Positions 54,192 through 63,213 of a stretch of DNA of 64,000 nucleotides are shown here, piece by piece. The position numbers were made by a program, and so were the translations under genes. The stretch covers positions 92,472 through 156,471 of the forward strand of contig CBDFNQ010000026.1 of the NCBI GenBank assembly GCA_965250225.1. The letters are read 5' to 3'. The notes below the pieces were generated by a model, which saw only the letters and a program-made list of their open reading frames with translations, was not told the DNA's origin and ran no database searches. This DNA is from CBDEUK01 sp965250225 (GTDB lineage: Bacteria > Pseudomonadota > Gammaproteobacteria > Eutrophobiales > Eutrophobiaceae). How positions within the stretch are numbered: the first letter of the stretch is position 1; each line of letters begins with the position of its first letter.

Positions 54192-55019
54192 ATGAAGAGA
54201 CGTATGTTGCCAGAATTCTCTAAACCACCGCTTGTCGAAGTGGCCTTATCAATACAATTTGAGCCGTTACAAAAATTGACAATTCCTGAAATGGGGTTGC
54301 TTTGGCAAGAATTCTCAGAAAAATTTCCACATGTGGAACATCAGGGACCAATTGAGAGCATTATTGAACGATTTGGTGTTCGATCAAAGCCAATGCCTCC
54401 TAGATTTGAACTTATGAGTGGTATTCCAATTCCAAGAGTATGGTTTTTGGATGAAGCAAGAAGAGAACTGATCCAAGTACAGAATGATCGATTTATTAGA
54501 AATTGGCGCAAGCTTGATGATTCTGATAATTATCCAAGGTATGAAGATCATATAAGACCTAGCTTTCTTAATGATCTGACAAAATTTATCAAATTTATAG
54601 AATCTAAAAAGATTGGTGATTTGATATCCAATCAGTGCGAAGTAACGTACGTTAATATTATTCAGGGGTCATCAGTATGGGATAGTCATCCTAAGATGAT
54701 GGATGCTTTTTCGTTATTTTCTAGTGAATATAAAAGTGCTGATTACTGTGATATTGAGGAAATAAGATTTCAACTTAAACATCAATTGAAGGATGCTGAT
54801 GGTAAATCTATTGGAAGATTACATGTTGAAGCATCTCCAGCTTTCTCATCGAAAGAGAATCAAGAATTAATAGAACTTAAATTAGTGGCCAGAGGTATGC
54901 CATTTGATGAGTCTATTAATGGTGCTATGAAATTTATAGATTTTGGAAGAGAAAAAATTGTAGAGACTTTCGATAAAATAACTAACATAAGATTGCATAA
55001 AATATGGGAAAAATTGTAA
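54192..55019 (+). CDS. TIGR04255-family protein of unknown function
   Basis: The 275-residue protein has the family pattern: LPEFSKPPLVEVALSIQFEP at the N-terminus, GLLWQEFSEKFP, an aromatic core IPRVWFLDEARRELIQVQ-NDRFIRNWRK, a YPRYE motif, and NQCEVTYVNII (about residue 155). A second half contains KLVARGMPFDESINGAMKF. No signal peptide or membrane span is present. The start may be Met5. TIGR04255 proteins are sporadically distributed in bacteria with no known function. It is first in a three-gene set with AT-rich composition unlike the flanking housekeeping genes, suggesting acquisition by transfer. Promoter is not identified. Confidence 0.85.
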   Translation: MKRRMLPEFSKPPLVEVALSIQFEPLQKLTIPEMGLLWQEFSEKFPHVEHQGPIESIIERFGVRSKPMPPRFELMSGIPIPRVWFLDEARRELIQVQNDRFIRNWRKLDDSDNYPRYEDHIRPSFLNDLTKFIKFIESKKIGDLISNQCEVTYVNIIQGSSVWDSHPKMMDAFSLFSSEYKSADYCDIEEIRFQLKHQLKDADGKSIGRLHVEASPAFSSKENQELIELKLVARGMPFDESINGAMKFIDFGREKIVETFDKITNIRLHKIWEKL

Positions 55020-55052
55020 GATGAACATGTTGAATAACAAGGAGTTAATATA

Positions 55053-55523
55053 ATGGTTACTTATGCAGCAAAAAAATTCCTCGAATCAAGTATATCTACT
55101 GAACCTCAAGAACATATGGAAGCATATACTTTAACAAATAACTCAGTTCCTGAATGGTGGCCTACGGCAATAAAGAAGATCACTGCGCTCATGAATTTAC
55201 AAGAGAATTGGGATTCATATGGTGCCAAACCCATTAATGTAAATCTAGTGCACGCAGGTGTTAATTTGCTTCAAGAAATTTCTACAAATGAGGTTCCAGA
55301 GCCTTCAATTGTGCCAACCTCAACTGGAAGCCTACAATTTGAATGGCATACTGCTGGTATTGATTTTGAATTAGAACTTATAAGTTCGACAAAGATTCAT
55401 GCTTATTTTGAAGATGAAAGTACTGGAATGGAATGGGAAGATATTCTTGATTATGATATTTCAAGTATTACTGGCGCTATCGATCTTCTAGTATCCAGAA
55501 ACTATCTTCAAGAGTCAGCATAG
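55053..55523 (+). CDS. Hypothetical protein, NWDSYGA-motif family, second gene of the cassette
   Basis: The 156-residue acidic soluble protein has the motif LQENWDSYGAKPINV (about 48-62), then VPEPSIVPTSTGSLQFEWH, IDFELELIS and a DESTGMEWED loop. The ordered beta-strand pattern suggests one compact domain. I recognise this arrangement as one that accompanies TIGR04255 genes, but no function is known to me. A good AAGGAG site precedes the ATG. It lies 33 bases after the first gene and 34 before the third, so co-expression is likely. Confidence 0.75.
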   Translation: MVTYAAKKFLESSISTEPQEHMEAYTLTNNSVPEWWPTAIKKITALMNLQENWDSYGAKPINVNLVHAGVNLLQEISTNEVPEPSIVPTSTGSLQFEWHTAGIDFELELISSTKIHAYFEDESTGMEWEDILDYDISSITGAIDLLVSRNYLQESA

Positions 55524-55557
55524 ATAATAATTATAATAACCGAAGCCTAAGTCATAT

Positions 55558-55965
55558 ATGCCAGACATAGATGATCTGACGATTGACAATGAAACTCTCT
55601 TATTAAGGAGGATACCTACTAATCCAGTATGTATTGTCAGGGATGATAACTTAGGTTGCTGGCGACCATCTTCTGCCTCTTTTGAAAACCATCCTGATGG
55701 TTCCCCCATGTCAGTTGTATTATCAGATACGTTAGATGAATTAGATAGACCCTATACCAGCGCTCTTGGTGATCATGGAGAGGATTTCTCACTTGCATCA
55801 TTTAAAGCTGGGCTTGCCAGAGAATGTAACCAAGGTGTTATGAGAAAACCAACTGAGGAAGAGCCTGCGCATGGTGAGGTATTTGGAAATAAATCAAAAT
55901 CAGTTAGAAAAAAGCTTGCCAAAAATGCCTCGTGGATTGTTCCACCATACGATGAATCTTTGTAA
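55558..55965 (+). CDS. Hypothetical protein, third gene of the cassette
   Basis: The 135-residue soluble protein has an N-terminal LLRRIPTNPVCIVRDDNLG. The distinctive stretch CWRPSSASFENHPDGSPMSV follows, then SLASFKAGLARECNQGV. A C-terminal EEPAHGEVFGNKSKSVRKKLA ends with ASWIVPP. No family name is available to me. The conserved-looking Arg, His and Glu residues could form a small active site, but that is speculation. Its start lacks a strong ribosome-binding site, so it may depend on translation of the gene before it. Confidence 0.7.
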   Translation: MPDIDDLTIDNETLLLRRIPTNPVCIVRDDNLGCWRPSSASFENHPDGSPMSVVLSDTLDELDRPYTSALGDHGEDFSLASFKAGLARECNQGVMRKPTEEEPAHGEVFGNKSKSVRKKLAKNASWIVPPYDESL

Positions 55966-56096
55966 AGTATTCAATTGATAAAAAAGTAACCCGGGTCAGA
56001 TCCTTGAATAATGCATTCTCTTCTGGCCGTTCTCTAATATCCAGAATAGTAAGATATTACTTAATAGCAGACAGGATTTTAATAAAGCTTCACAGT

Positions 56097-57479
56097 TCAT
56101 GGTATCCGATTATAAGCATCCAGTGCGGCGACTTTATATGCCTCGGCAAGGGTTGGATAGTTAAATACGGTGGTGACAAAATAATCCAGAGTGCCGCCCA
56201 GTGACAGCACCGCTTGGCCAATGTGGATTAATTCTGTTGAACCTTCACCAACAATATGGACACCGAGTAATTTTCTGTCTTCCAGACTAAATATCATTTT
56301 CAGTATACCTTCACGCAATCCCAGGATCTGTCCGCGAGCTGTTTCACGTATACGGGCAACACCCGTTTCATAGGCTATGCCTTTTGCTCTGGCCTCTTGC
56401 TCTGTCATACCGACCATACTCATCTCGGGCACGGAATAAATGCCAATCGGGAAAAACTCTACATTACTTTCGGCTCTGGCTTCGAATGCATGACAGGCAG
56501 CGTGTCGTCCTTGCTCCATCGAAGTTGATGCCAATGACGGGAAACCAATCACATCACCAGCTGCATAAATATGAACCACATCTGTTTGGTAATGTTCGTT
56601 AACGTTAATGCGTCCTCGAGAATCGGGTTCAATCCCAACGACCTCGAGTCCCATATTTTCAGTACAACCTTGCCGACCAGCAGCAAACAGGGCGAGTTCA
56701 GCAACCACTTGTTTACCACTCGCCATCTTGACCCTCGCACGACCGTCTACCTTTTCAATACTGGTGACTTCTTCCCCAAGTCTGACAGAAATATCCCTGT
56801 CCCTGAGGTTATAAATAAATTCATCAACAATTTCTTTATCCATGAAATCCATCATGGTCTCACGAACATCAAGCAGTGTTATCTGAATATCCAGCGCATT
56901 GAAGATCGAGGCGTACTCCGCTCCGATAACGCCAGCCCCAACGACAATCATACTTCGAGGCAAGGTCTCAATCTCAAGGATATGATCACTGTCAATAATC
57001 GTATCGCCATCAAACGGAATGTTATCCGGGTGAGCCGGTGTGGTACCAGTGGCAATGACGAACTTATCGGCAGTGATTTTTTGAATATCATCATTGTCCA
57101 GAGTGATTGCTAATGTGTTCGAGTCGACAAATTTAGCAGTCCCGGATATCACGTCCACACGATTGCGGTACAGTTGATGTTGTAATACCTCTACCTGGTG
57201 ACGAATGGTCATGTTTAAGCGCTGAGTAAGATCCTCAGCCGTTATTTGTTCTTTAACGCGATAAGAACGGCCATAAAAACCGCGCTGACGCCAACCACTA
57301 AGATAGAGCACAGCTTCACGTAAGGTTTTACTCGGGATCGTCCCCAGATGAAGAGAAACGCCACCAATTGGAGAATGTTTATCGATGACCAGAGCGTTTT
57401 TTCCAAGCTTTGCTGCTTGTACAGCTGCACGCTGGCCTGCCGGGCCACTTCCAATTACAGCTAAATCGTAATGTTTCAT
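56097..57479 (-). CDS. sthA: Soluble pyridine nucleotide transhydrogenase-like flavoprotein
   Basis: The 460-residue flavoprotein should transfer hydride between NADPH and NAD. It has the FAD motif DLAVIGSGPAGQRAAVQAAKLG, the IPSKTLREAV segment, an NAD(P) motif SMIVVGAGVIGAEYASIF, and a dimerisation domain with IGIYSVPEMSMVGMTEQEA. In the position of the redox Cys of other SthA proteins (GGxCTHLGT) it reads GGVSLHLGT, so no active-site cysteine remains, consistent with transhydrogenase and against a dihydrolipoamide dehydrogenase. The gene is alone and divergent from moxR. Confidence 0.9.
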   Translation of the reverse strand: MKHYDLAVIGSGPAGQRAAVQAAKLGKNALVIDKHSPIGGVSLHLGTIPSKTLREAVLYLSGWRQRGFYGRSYRVKEQITAEDLTQRLNMTIRHQVEVLQHQLYRNRVDVISGTAKFVDSNTLAITLDNDDIQKITADKFVIATGTTPAHPDNIPFDGDTIIDSDHILEIETLPRSMIVVGAGVIGAEYASIFNALDIQITLLDVRETMMDFMDKEIVDEFIYNLRDRDISVRLGEEVTSIEKVDGRARVKMASGKQVVAELALFAAGRQGCTENMGLEVVGIEPDSRGRINVNEHYQTDVVHIYAAGDVIGFPSLASTSMEQGRHAACHAFEARAESNVEFFPIGIYSVPEMSMVGMTEQEARAKGIAYETGVARIRETARGQILGLREGILKMIFSLEDRKLLGVHIVGEGSTELIHIGQAVLSLGGTLDYFVTTVFNYPTLAEAYKVAALDAYNRIP

Positions 57480-57611
57480 CGATGCTCCTCAATAAGGTCG
57501 ATATTCAGAAATATGCAAAATTTATTGCTACAGTTACTATTTAAAACAGTGTGTAAAAAAACAGATCGCCAGCTTATTCATCTTCCGTTTCACAGGAATC
57601 TTTAATTAATC

Positions 57612-58553
57612 ATGAGCCAGATCCAGGAAATCGTGCAGCCTGATAGCGTTACTGTTTTGAAAACAGTGATAGAACAACTTAATAAAATCATTCTTGGCAA
57701 AGAAGAGGTCATACGCCTTGCTATAACCTGCCTGATTGCACGCGGCCATTTATTGATCGAAGACCTGCCCGGTGTGGGTAAAACCACATTGGCCCACAGT
57801 CTGTCAAAAATACTCGGGCTCGATTACCAACGCGTCCAGTTCACCAGCGATTTATTACCCGCTGACATTCTTGGTGTCTCAGTGTACAACCGCGGCAATG
57901 AATCATTCAATTTCCATGCCGGGCCGATTTTTTCTCAGGTTTTTTTGGCCGATGAAATCAATCGTGCCACACCAAGGACTCAAAGTGCCCTGCTAGAAGC
58001 TATGGAAGAACGTCAGGTCACGGTAGAAGGACAAACACGTCCGTTGGAGGAACCTTTTTTCGTCATCGCCACACAAAATCCGACCTACCAGATTGGGACA
58101 TTTCCGTTACCAGAATCACAACTCGATCGATTCCTCATGCGCCTGAAGATTGGCTATCCAGATGCAACTGCTGAACGTGAACTTCTCACAGGAAAGGACC
58201 GACGTGAATTGTTGAAGACTATTGAACCCATACTGAACCCGACACAGCTGTTGAACATTCAGCAACAGGTAAAAGAAATCCATTGTTCAGAGGCATTGTT
58301 AAATTATCTACAGGACTTACTCAGTCATAGCCGCAACTTGAGTGCAACAACGAATGGTTTATCCCCACGGGCTGGACTAGCACTGTTACATTGCGCCAAG
58401 GCCTGGGCCTTGTTAGAAGGTGTCGAACATGTGCTGCCGGAACACATACAGGCAATCTTTCCCAGTGTTGTGAATCACCGCCTGCTTTCGATAGAACACT
58501 CAGCTTCCGATAATATCGCGCGGACAATCATTGAAAACGTACCCATTCCTTAA
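57612..58553 (+). CDS. MoxR-family AAA+ ATPase
   Basis: The 313-residue chaperone-like ATPase has Walker A LPGVGKTTLAHSL (about 55), QRVQFTSDLLPADILGVSVY, Walker B VFLADEINRATPRTQSALLEAMEE, and sensor ATQNPTYQIGTFPLPESQLDRF. MoxR proteins act with DUF58/VWA partners in protein maturation or stress responses. It leads a plus-strand operon: the DUF58 gene starts 16 bases after its stop, followed by a transglutaminase-like gene. This three-gene set is common in gammaproteobacteria. Confidence 0.95.
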   Translation: MSQIQEIVQPDSVTVLKTVIEQLNKIILGKEEVIRLAITCLIARGHLLIEDLPGVGKTTLAHSLSKILGLDYQRVQFTSDLLPADILGVSVYNRGNESFNFHAGPIFSQVFLADEINRATPRTQSALLEAMEERQVTVEGQTRPLEEPFFVIATQNPTYQIGTFPLPESQLDRFLMRLKIGYPDATAERELLTGKDRRELLKTIEPILNPTQLLNIQQQVKEIHCSEALLNYLQDLLSHSRNLSATTNGLSPRAGLALLHCAKAWALLEGVEHVLPEHIQAIFPSVVNHRLLSIEHSASDNIARTIIENVPIP

Positions 58554-58569
58554 AATCTAGAAGCTGCCC

Positions 58570-59577
58570 ATGGCTGAAATTTTTTCGACCGAAAGCATCC
58601 TCCCTGAACGGATATTACTAGAACGCCGTTTCGGTCCAGTCAGCCCAACGGACACTCGCTCACTGAAACGTCGCCGGGTTTATATATTACCCACGCGATA
58701 TGGTCTGCTGTTCGGTGGCATGTTGATGGTCATGTTGTTAGGTGCGATCAACTACAACAATAGTCTGGCCTATGTGCTGACCTTTTTGTTAAGTAGCCTG
58801 ACACTGATCGGCATCTTTTTTAGTTATCGCAATATCGCTGGTTTGATCATCACAGCGAGAAAACCTGAAGCTGTCTTTGCTGGTGAACAAGCCTGGTTTC
58901 CCGTCCAGTTCGATAATCTGAATCAGCTACATCGTTATTCATTAAGTCTGATCAACAAAGACAGATCCAAAAAATGGTACCGACCAGCAACGGCAACAGG
59001 TAAAGCTCTGGTCGTCGATATTGAAGCGGATCGAGTTTCCACCATTGCCATAGCAAAAAAGAGTCAACACCGTGGCATCCTTGATTTCGGTCGCTTACAA
59101 ATATTCACCGTCTTCCCACTGGGTTTGTTCAAGGCCTGGTCTACTCTCGACCTGAATCAGTCCTGCCTGATTTATCCCGCGCCAGCTGGACGTTTAGTGT
59201 TACCGGCGCAAACGGTAAATGATCAGGTAGGAATAGCGGGTAGTAAAGAAGGCGATGATGATTTCATCGGCCTGCGACAATATCGTATTGGTGATTCCAG
59301 CCACCAGATAGACTGGAAAGCGTATGCCAGGGAACGCGGCCTGCATCGAAAATTATTTCAGGGTCAAGGAAGCACACAACTGACACTGCACTGGAGCGAT
59401 GTTGCTCATTTGCCCAATACAGAAGAACGTTTGTCACAACTCTGTCAATGGATACTCGAAGCCGATAATAAACAGATTGCCTATGGTCTTGAATTAATCG
59501 ATGTATCTTTCGCAGTGGATCACGGTTTTTATCACAAGCAACAATGTCTCACAGCGTTGGCACAATTCGGTTTGTAA
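58570..59577 (+). CDS. DUF58-domain membrane protein
   Basis: The 335-residue protein has two N-terminal transmembrane spans (about 48-68 and 72-92). A cytoplasmic domain follows with the DUF58 signature DDFIGLRQYRIGDSSHQIDW, then KAYARERGLHRKLFQ (about 225-265). The DUF58 fold is von Willebrand A-like. Partner of the MoxR ATPase upstream and the TgpA-like enzyme downstream (six bases away). Substrate unknown. Confidence 0.92.
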   Translation: MAEIFSTESILPERILLERRFGPVSPTDTRSLKRRRVYILPTRYGLLFGGMLMVMLLGAINYNNSLAYVLTFLLSSLTLIGIFFSYRNIAGLIITARKPEAVFAGEQAWFPVQFDNLNQLHRYSLSLINKDRSKKWYRPATATGKALVVDIEADRVSTIAIAKKSQHRGILDFGRLQIFTVFPLGLFKAWSTLDLNQSCLIYPAPAGRLVLPAQTVNDQVGIAGSKEGDDDFIGLRQYRIGDSSHQIDWKAYARERGLHRKLFQGQGSTQLTLHWSDVAHLPNTEERLSQLCQWILEADNKQIAYGLELIDVSFAVDHGFYHKQQCLTALAQFGL

Positions 59578-59583
59578 TCTCCC

Positions 59584-61584
59584 GTGACAAAAGAAAAACA
59601 ACGTGTTTTAAATCTTAATCTCCTCATCTGGCTGGCTGTTTCTTTGACGCTGGTAGTGCTACCTCACACCTTGCGTATCCCTGGCTGGATCAGTGTGATG
59701 TATGTTGCCTTACTCACTTGGCGCTTTACCAGCCTGCTGTTGAGATGGCCATTGGCAAACAGAAATAAAAATCTGTTTCGTGTAGGAATCAGTCTGTTAG
59801 CCTTAGGCACACTGTTCGGCATTTATATCAGCTATAACAGCATCATTGGTCGCGACCCTGGTGTTGCCCTACTGGTCGTACTCGCCGGATTTAAAATACT
59901 TGAGGCACAAACAGAACGCGATGCGTATGTACTGATCTGTCTGGGTTACATCTTGATCATTACCAATTTCTTTTATAGCGAATCCATTCCCATCGCCTTG
60001 TTTATGACACTGGCAACACTGGTTCTAACCAGTTGCTTTGTTACTTTAAATGATCAAAACAATTCTTTATCAAAAAGAAAAATTTTCAAACTAGCAGGTT
60101 CAATCCTGATCCTCTCAATTCCAATCATGCTGGTGCTCTTCGTATTTTTCCCACGTATTAGCGGCCCTCTTTGGCGCATGCCGCAGGATGCCTATTCAGC
60201 AAAGACCGGCATCTCTGATCATATGTCGCCGGGTTCTATCAGTCAGTTATTGCGCTCAGACGCACTGGCTTTTCGGGTAGAGTTTGATGGCGCTTCACCC
60301 ACTGCTGAAAAATTGTATTGGCGCGGTCCAGTATTGTGGCATAGCGATGGCTATACCTGGACACGTAATAACACCATGCTTGAACCGGCAAAATCATCAG
60401 CAATAAAACCCAATGCCGATTTGATCAAATATCACATTACCTTAGAGGCCAGTAATAAAAACTGGCTCTTCGGACTGGAGATGATCCGATCGAGCAGCCT
60501 GGGTTCCATCAGCCATGATGCACAACTCATCTCGCAAAAAATACGTCAGCGTATTCGCTACAGTGCAAGCTCATCTTTCACTCATAAATTATTTGAAACC
60601 GATCCCGAAGTTCTGAATAAAGCCTTACAACTTGAACCTGGATTTCATCCCAGAGCGCGTGCCCTGGCAGAATCCTGGAAACAGAAAAACATGGAGAGAC
60701 AACAGATAATTGACACTGTGTTGGCGATGTTTTCTGAACAGGCCTTTTATTACACCTTGCAACCTCCTTTATTAAACGTCGATCCAGTTGATCAATTTCT
60801 GTTCGACAGCAAGCAAGGGTTTTGTGAGCATTATGCATCAGCCTTTGTCGTATTAATGCGTGCGGCCGGCATCCCAGCCCGCATTGTGACTGGCTATCAA
60901 GGTGCCTCCTATAATCCCTTAGGAAATTATTTCAATGTCTATCAACGCGATGCCCATGCCTGGGCCGAAGTCTATCTGGACAAACAAGGATGGACACGTG
61001 TCGATCCGACCGCTGCTGTTTCACCTGCACGCATCCTGCAGGGCATAGAAAATGCATTACCAGAATTAATATCCAGGCCGATCTTTCTCGATGAAAATTC
61101 GTTACCGTATACACTGATGCAAAATCTGCGCAATAGTTGGGATACTGTTAATTACCGCTGGAACCTTTGGGTGATCGGTTATGGTCCAAAACGCCAGACA
61201 GAATTTATGAAACGTCTTGGTATTGACCAGTTTGAATGGCGCGGATTAATAACAATGCTTGTTACTGGTTTTATAGGCATTGGTATTTTTTTATTGATTG
61301 CCGCGTTAATTTTATTCCGACATTCATTCAAAATATCGGAGCCAGTTGTAAAGCTCTATAACAAATTTTGTAAAAAAATGGCTGGTGTTGGTTACCCACG
61401 TTTTGCCCACGAAGGCCCTGCGGATTTTTGTCAACGCATCTGTATTAATAACCCATCACTTAAACCCACCGTCACTGAAGTAACAGAAACCTATATTTCT
61501 ATTCGGTACGCATCGGATCTGTCTCAACTGAAACAGCTGGAAAGATTAATTCGTGCGTTTAAACCAGTACGAGCAATAAACTAA
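59584..61584 (+). CDS. TgpA-like transglutaminase, DUF3488 membrane protein
   Basis: The 666-residue protein starts at GTG. Five or six N-terminal membrane spans (about 10-200) form the DUF3488 region. A periplasmic transglutaminase-like domain has the catalytic triad: Cys in GFCEHYASAFVVLMRAAGIP (about 418), His in RDAHAWAEVYLD (about 458), Asp in WTRVDPTAAV. A last transmembrane span (about 555-580) and a short cytoplasmic tail follow. TgpA is an essential periplasmic transglutaminase in Pseudomonas; whether this one is active is unknown. Its stop overlaps the next start as TAATG. Confidence 0.93.
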   Translation: MTKEKQRVLNLNLLIWLAVSLTLVVLPHTLRIPGWISVMYVALLTWRFTSLLLRWPLANRNKNLFRVGISLLALGTLFGIYISYNSIIGRDPGVALLVVLAGFKILEAQTERDAYVLICLGYILIITNFFYSESIPIALFMTLATLVLTSCFVTLNDQNNSLSKRKIFKLAGSILILSIPIMLVLFVFFPRISGPLWRMPQDAYSAKTGISDHMSPGSISQLLRSDALAFRVEFDGASPTAEKLYWRGPVLWHSDGYTWTRNNTMLEPAKSSAIKPNADLIKYHITLEASNKNWLFGLEMIRSSSLGSISHDAQLISQKIRQRIRYSASSSFTHKLFETDPEVLNKALQLEPGFHPRARALAESWKQKNMERQQIIDTVLAMFSEQAFYYTLQPPLLNVDPVDQFLFDSKQGFCEHYASAFVVLMRAAGIPARIVTGYQGASYNPLGNYFNVYQRDAHAWAEVYLDKQGWTRVDPTAAVSPARILQGIENALPELISRPIFLDENSLPYTLMQNLRNSWDTVNYRWNLWVIGYGPKRQTEFMKRLGIDQFEWRGLITMLVTGFIGIGIFLLIAALILFRHSFKISEPVVKLYNKFCKKMAGVGYPRFAHEGPADFCQRICINNPSLKPTVTEVTETYISIRYASDLSQLKQLERLIRAFKPVRAIN

Positions 61585-62576
61585 TGGCTCAATCTATCAC
61601 TGAGCACTCAACAGCACCAATAGAAAGTTTAAGCCATCAACAAATTGAGGAGTTACAAAAACATGCATTATTAAAAGATGTTGATGCAACGTCGATCAAT
61701 CAATTATTGAATCATTATCCGATCATAAAACTCCGTGGTGGTGAAACGTTAATCCACGCTGGAGAAAACAACCATAACCTCTATCTGATCTTGTCCGGCT
61801 GCCTGCGTGCACATCTAGCAATGAATCTAACCAACCCGGTTGCCATACTTGAAGTCGGACAAAGTGTCGGCGAAGTATCCATCATTGACAAGCAGCCTGC
61901 CTCTGCAAATGTGATTGCTGATGTCGATACTGAGTTGTTGGTTATTAATGAAGATGAGATATGGCACATCATCGATTCATCACACGCTGTAGCCAGCAAT
62001 ATGTTACGCCTGTTAAGCCGGCGTTTACGTCACGGCAATTCTATGTTCTCAAAGATCAGAGACTTGATGCGAGAATATGAATACAGTGCGATGGTTGATC
62101 CTTTGACTAATCTTTATAACCGCAGATGGTTAGGTGATATGTTGCCCAGGATCATGCAACGAAGTCAGTCAGACCAACAATCTCTGTGCGTGATCATGCT
62201 CGATATTGATTTTTTCAAACAATACAATGATCAACATGGTCATCTTGCTGGCGATTGTGCCTTACGTATTTTATCAGACGCCATCAAACAACATATACGC
62301 CCGGAAGATTTTGTCACTCGTTATGGTGGTGAGGAATTTTTTCTATTATTACCAGGACAAAATTTGACCGCAACCAGGCAAATTGCCGAACGATTAAGAA
62401 TCGCTGTGAGTGAGACCACGGTACAACATCGTGATGGACGAAAGTTACCCGCATTAACCATTTCAGTTGGCATCTCGGAAATGAATGATCGACATACGGC
62501 AGACAGTTTGATTGATGTGGCCGATCAAGCCTTATATCGTGCCAAGAATAGCGGCCGCAATAGAGTGTGTGACTGA
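61584..62576 (+). CDS. Cyclic-nucleotide-binding / GGDEF diguanylate cyclase
   Basis: This 330-residue protein has an N-terminal cNMP-binding domain (about 25-140; GGETLIHAGENNHNLYLILSG, VGEVSIIDKQPASANVIA). A GGDEF domain (about 165-328) has the active-site RYGGEEFFLLLPG and the metal-binding LDIDFFKQYNDQHGH. It probably makes cyclic di-GMP in response to a small ligand at the cNMP domain. No membrane span is seen, so it is cytoplasmic. A one-base overlap with the transglutaminase gene (TAATG) shows coupling, tying second-messenger output to the moxR operon. The RxxD product-inhibition motif is not evident upstream of GGEEF. Confidence 0.93.
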   Translation: MAQSITEHSTAPIESLSHQQIEELQKHALLKDVDATSINQLLNHYPIIKLRGGETLIHAGENNHNLYLILSGCLRAHLAMNLTNPVAILEVGQSVGEVSIIDKQPASANVIADVDTELLVINEDEIWHIIDSSHAVASNMLRLLSRRLRHGNSMFSKIRDLMREYEYSAMVDPLTNLYNRRWLGDMLPRIMQRSQSDQQSLCVIMLDIDFFKQYNDQHGHLAGDCALRILSDAIKQHIRPEDFVTRYGGEEFFLLLPGQNLTATRQIAERLRIAVSETTVQHRDGRKLPALTISVGISEMNDRHTADSLIDVADQALYRAKNSGRNRVCD

Positions 62577-62658
62577 TCCTAAGTACTCGCTTTAGTTCTA
62601 TTTAGAATGTACTAAGACTGAATCAAGAATTTACTTCTGAAAAAATACTGACAGAACT

Positions 62659-62864
62659 GAATGGCACTTACTTAAGCTAGAAATTCCGTCATCCCGGCGC
62701 GACCACCATGGAAGGCGGGGAGAGTGAGAAATGCAGGAGCATTTTCTCGCTACAGCCGGGATCCATGCGTACCAAATTCGTTTACTTTTACTGGATTCCG
62801 GTCTACGCCGGAATGACGATAGTTGTGTTTTCATAGAATGATCCCACTTAAGTAAGTGCCATTC
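62659..62864. mobile_element. Non-autonomous transposable element (MITE) with target duplication
   Basis: The 206-base element is bounded by perfect 18-base inverted repeats: GAATGGCACTTACTTAAG at 62659-62676 and its complement at 62847-62864. It is flanked directly on both sides by CTGACAGAACT (62648-62658 and 62865-62875), an 11-base target-site duplication. The interior carries the dispersed repeat core shared with 29045-29123 and the CCGGAATGACG-type repeat (near 62795-62817), and no transposase. The termini and duplication length are reminiscent of IS4-like elements; that family link is inference. Confidence 0.9.
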
Positions 62865-62875
62865 CTGACAGAACT

Positions 62876-63213
62876 ATTAAACAGTGTTGTATGATCCGAA
62901 ATTAGATTTAACATGAAATAATTTTTTTATCATTCACTGCGTATTCTCTAATATTTATCTTAACATTAAGCAATTCATTAAAGTAAGTTCTTAAACATCC
63001 CTTCTGAAAGGTGGTAGTCAAACCCATTTACTTATGTTATTAATTATAAAAAATGGCAATAAGACAATAGGGAAGTGCATCTAAATACCTTCCCTTAACA
63101 TATAACCAATAACAATTGCGCTGGAATGCCTTTAAGGGGATGGTTTTCATGGAACGTCTGGTCTGACCTATCGTTTTCAACGTGTGAACAATTCTTTATT
63201 CACTCGCTCTTTA
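62876..63213. other. Non-coding gap with a stem-loop
   Basis: No gene is supported in this stretch. A seven-base stem, AGGGAAG/CTTCCCT (63069-63095), is the only clear structure; it is not followed by a T-run and may be a leader hairpin of the gene starting near 63214. Confidence 0.5.

Noticed and set aside
62631..62834. Minus-strand ORF containing SFRRRPESS
   Set aside because: This is the well-known spurious translation of a dispersed repeat and lies across the MITE.
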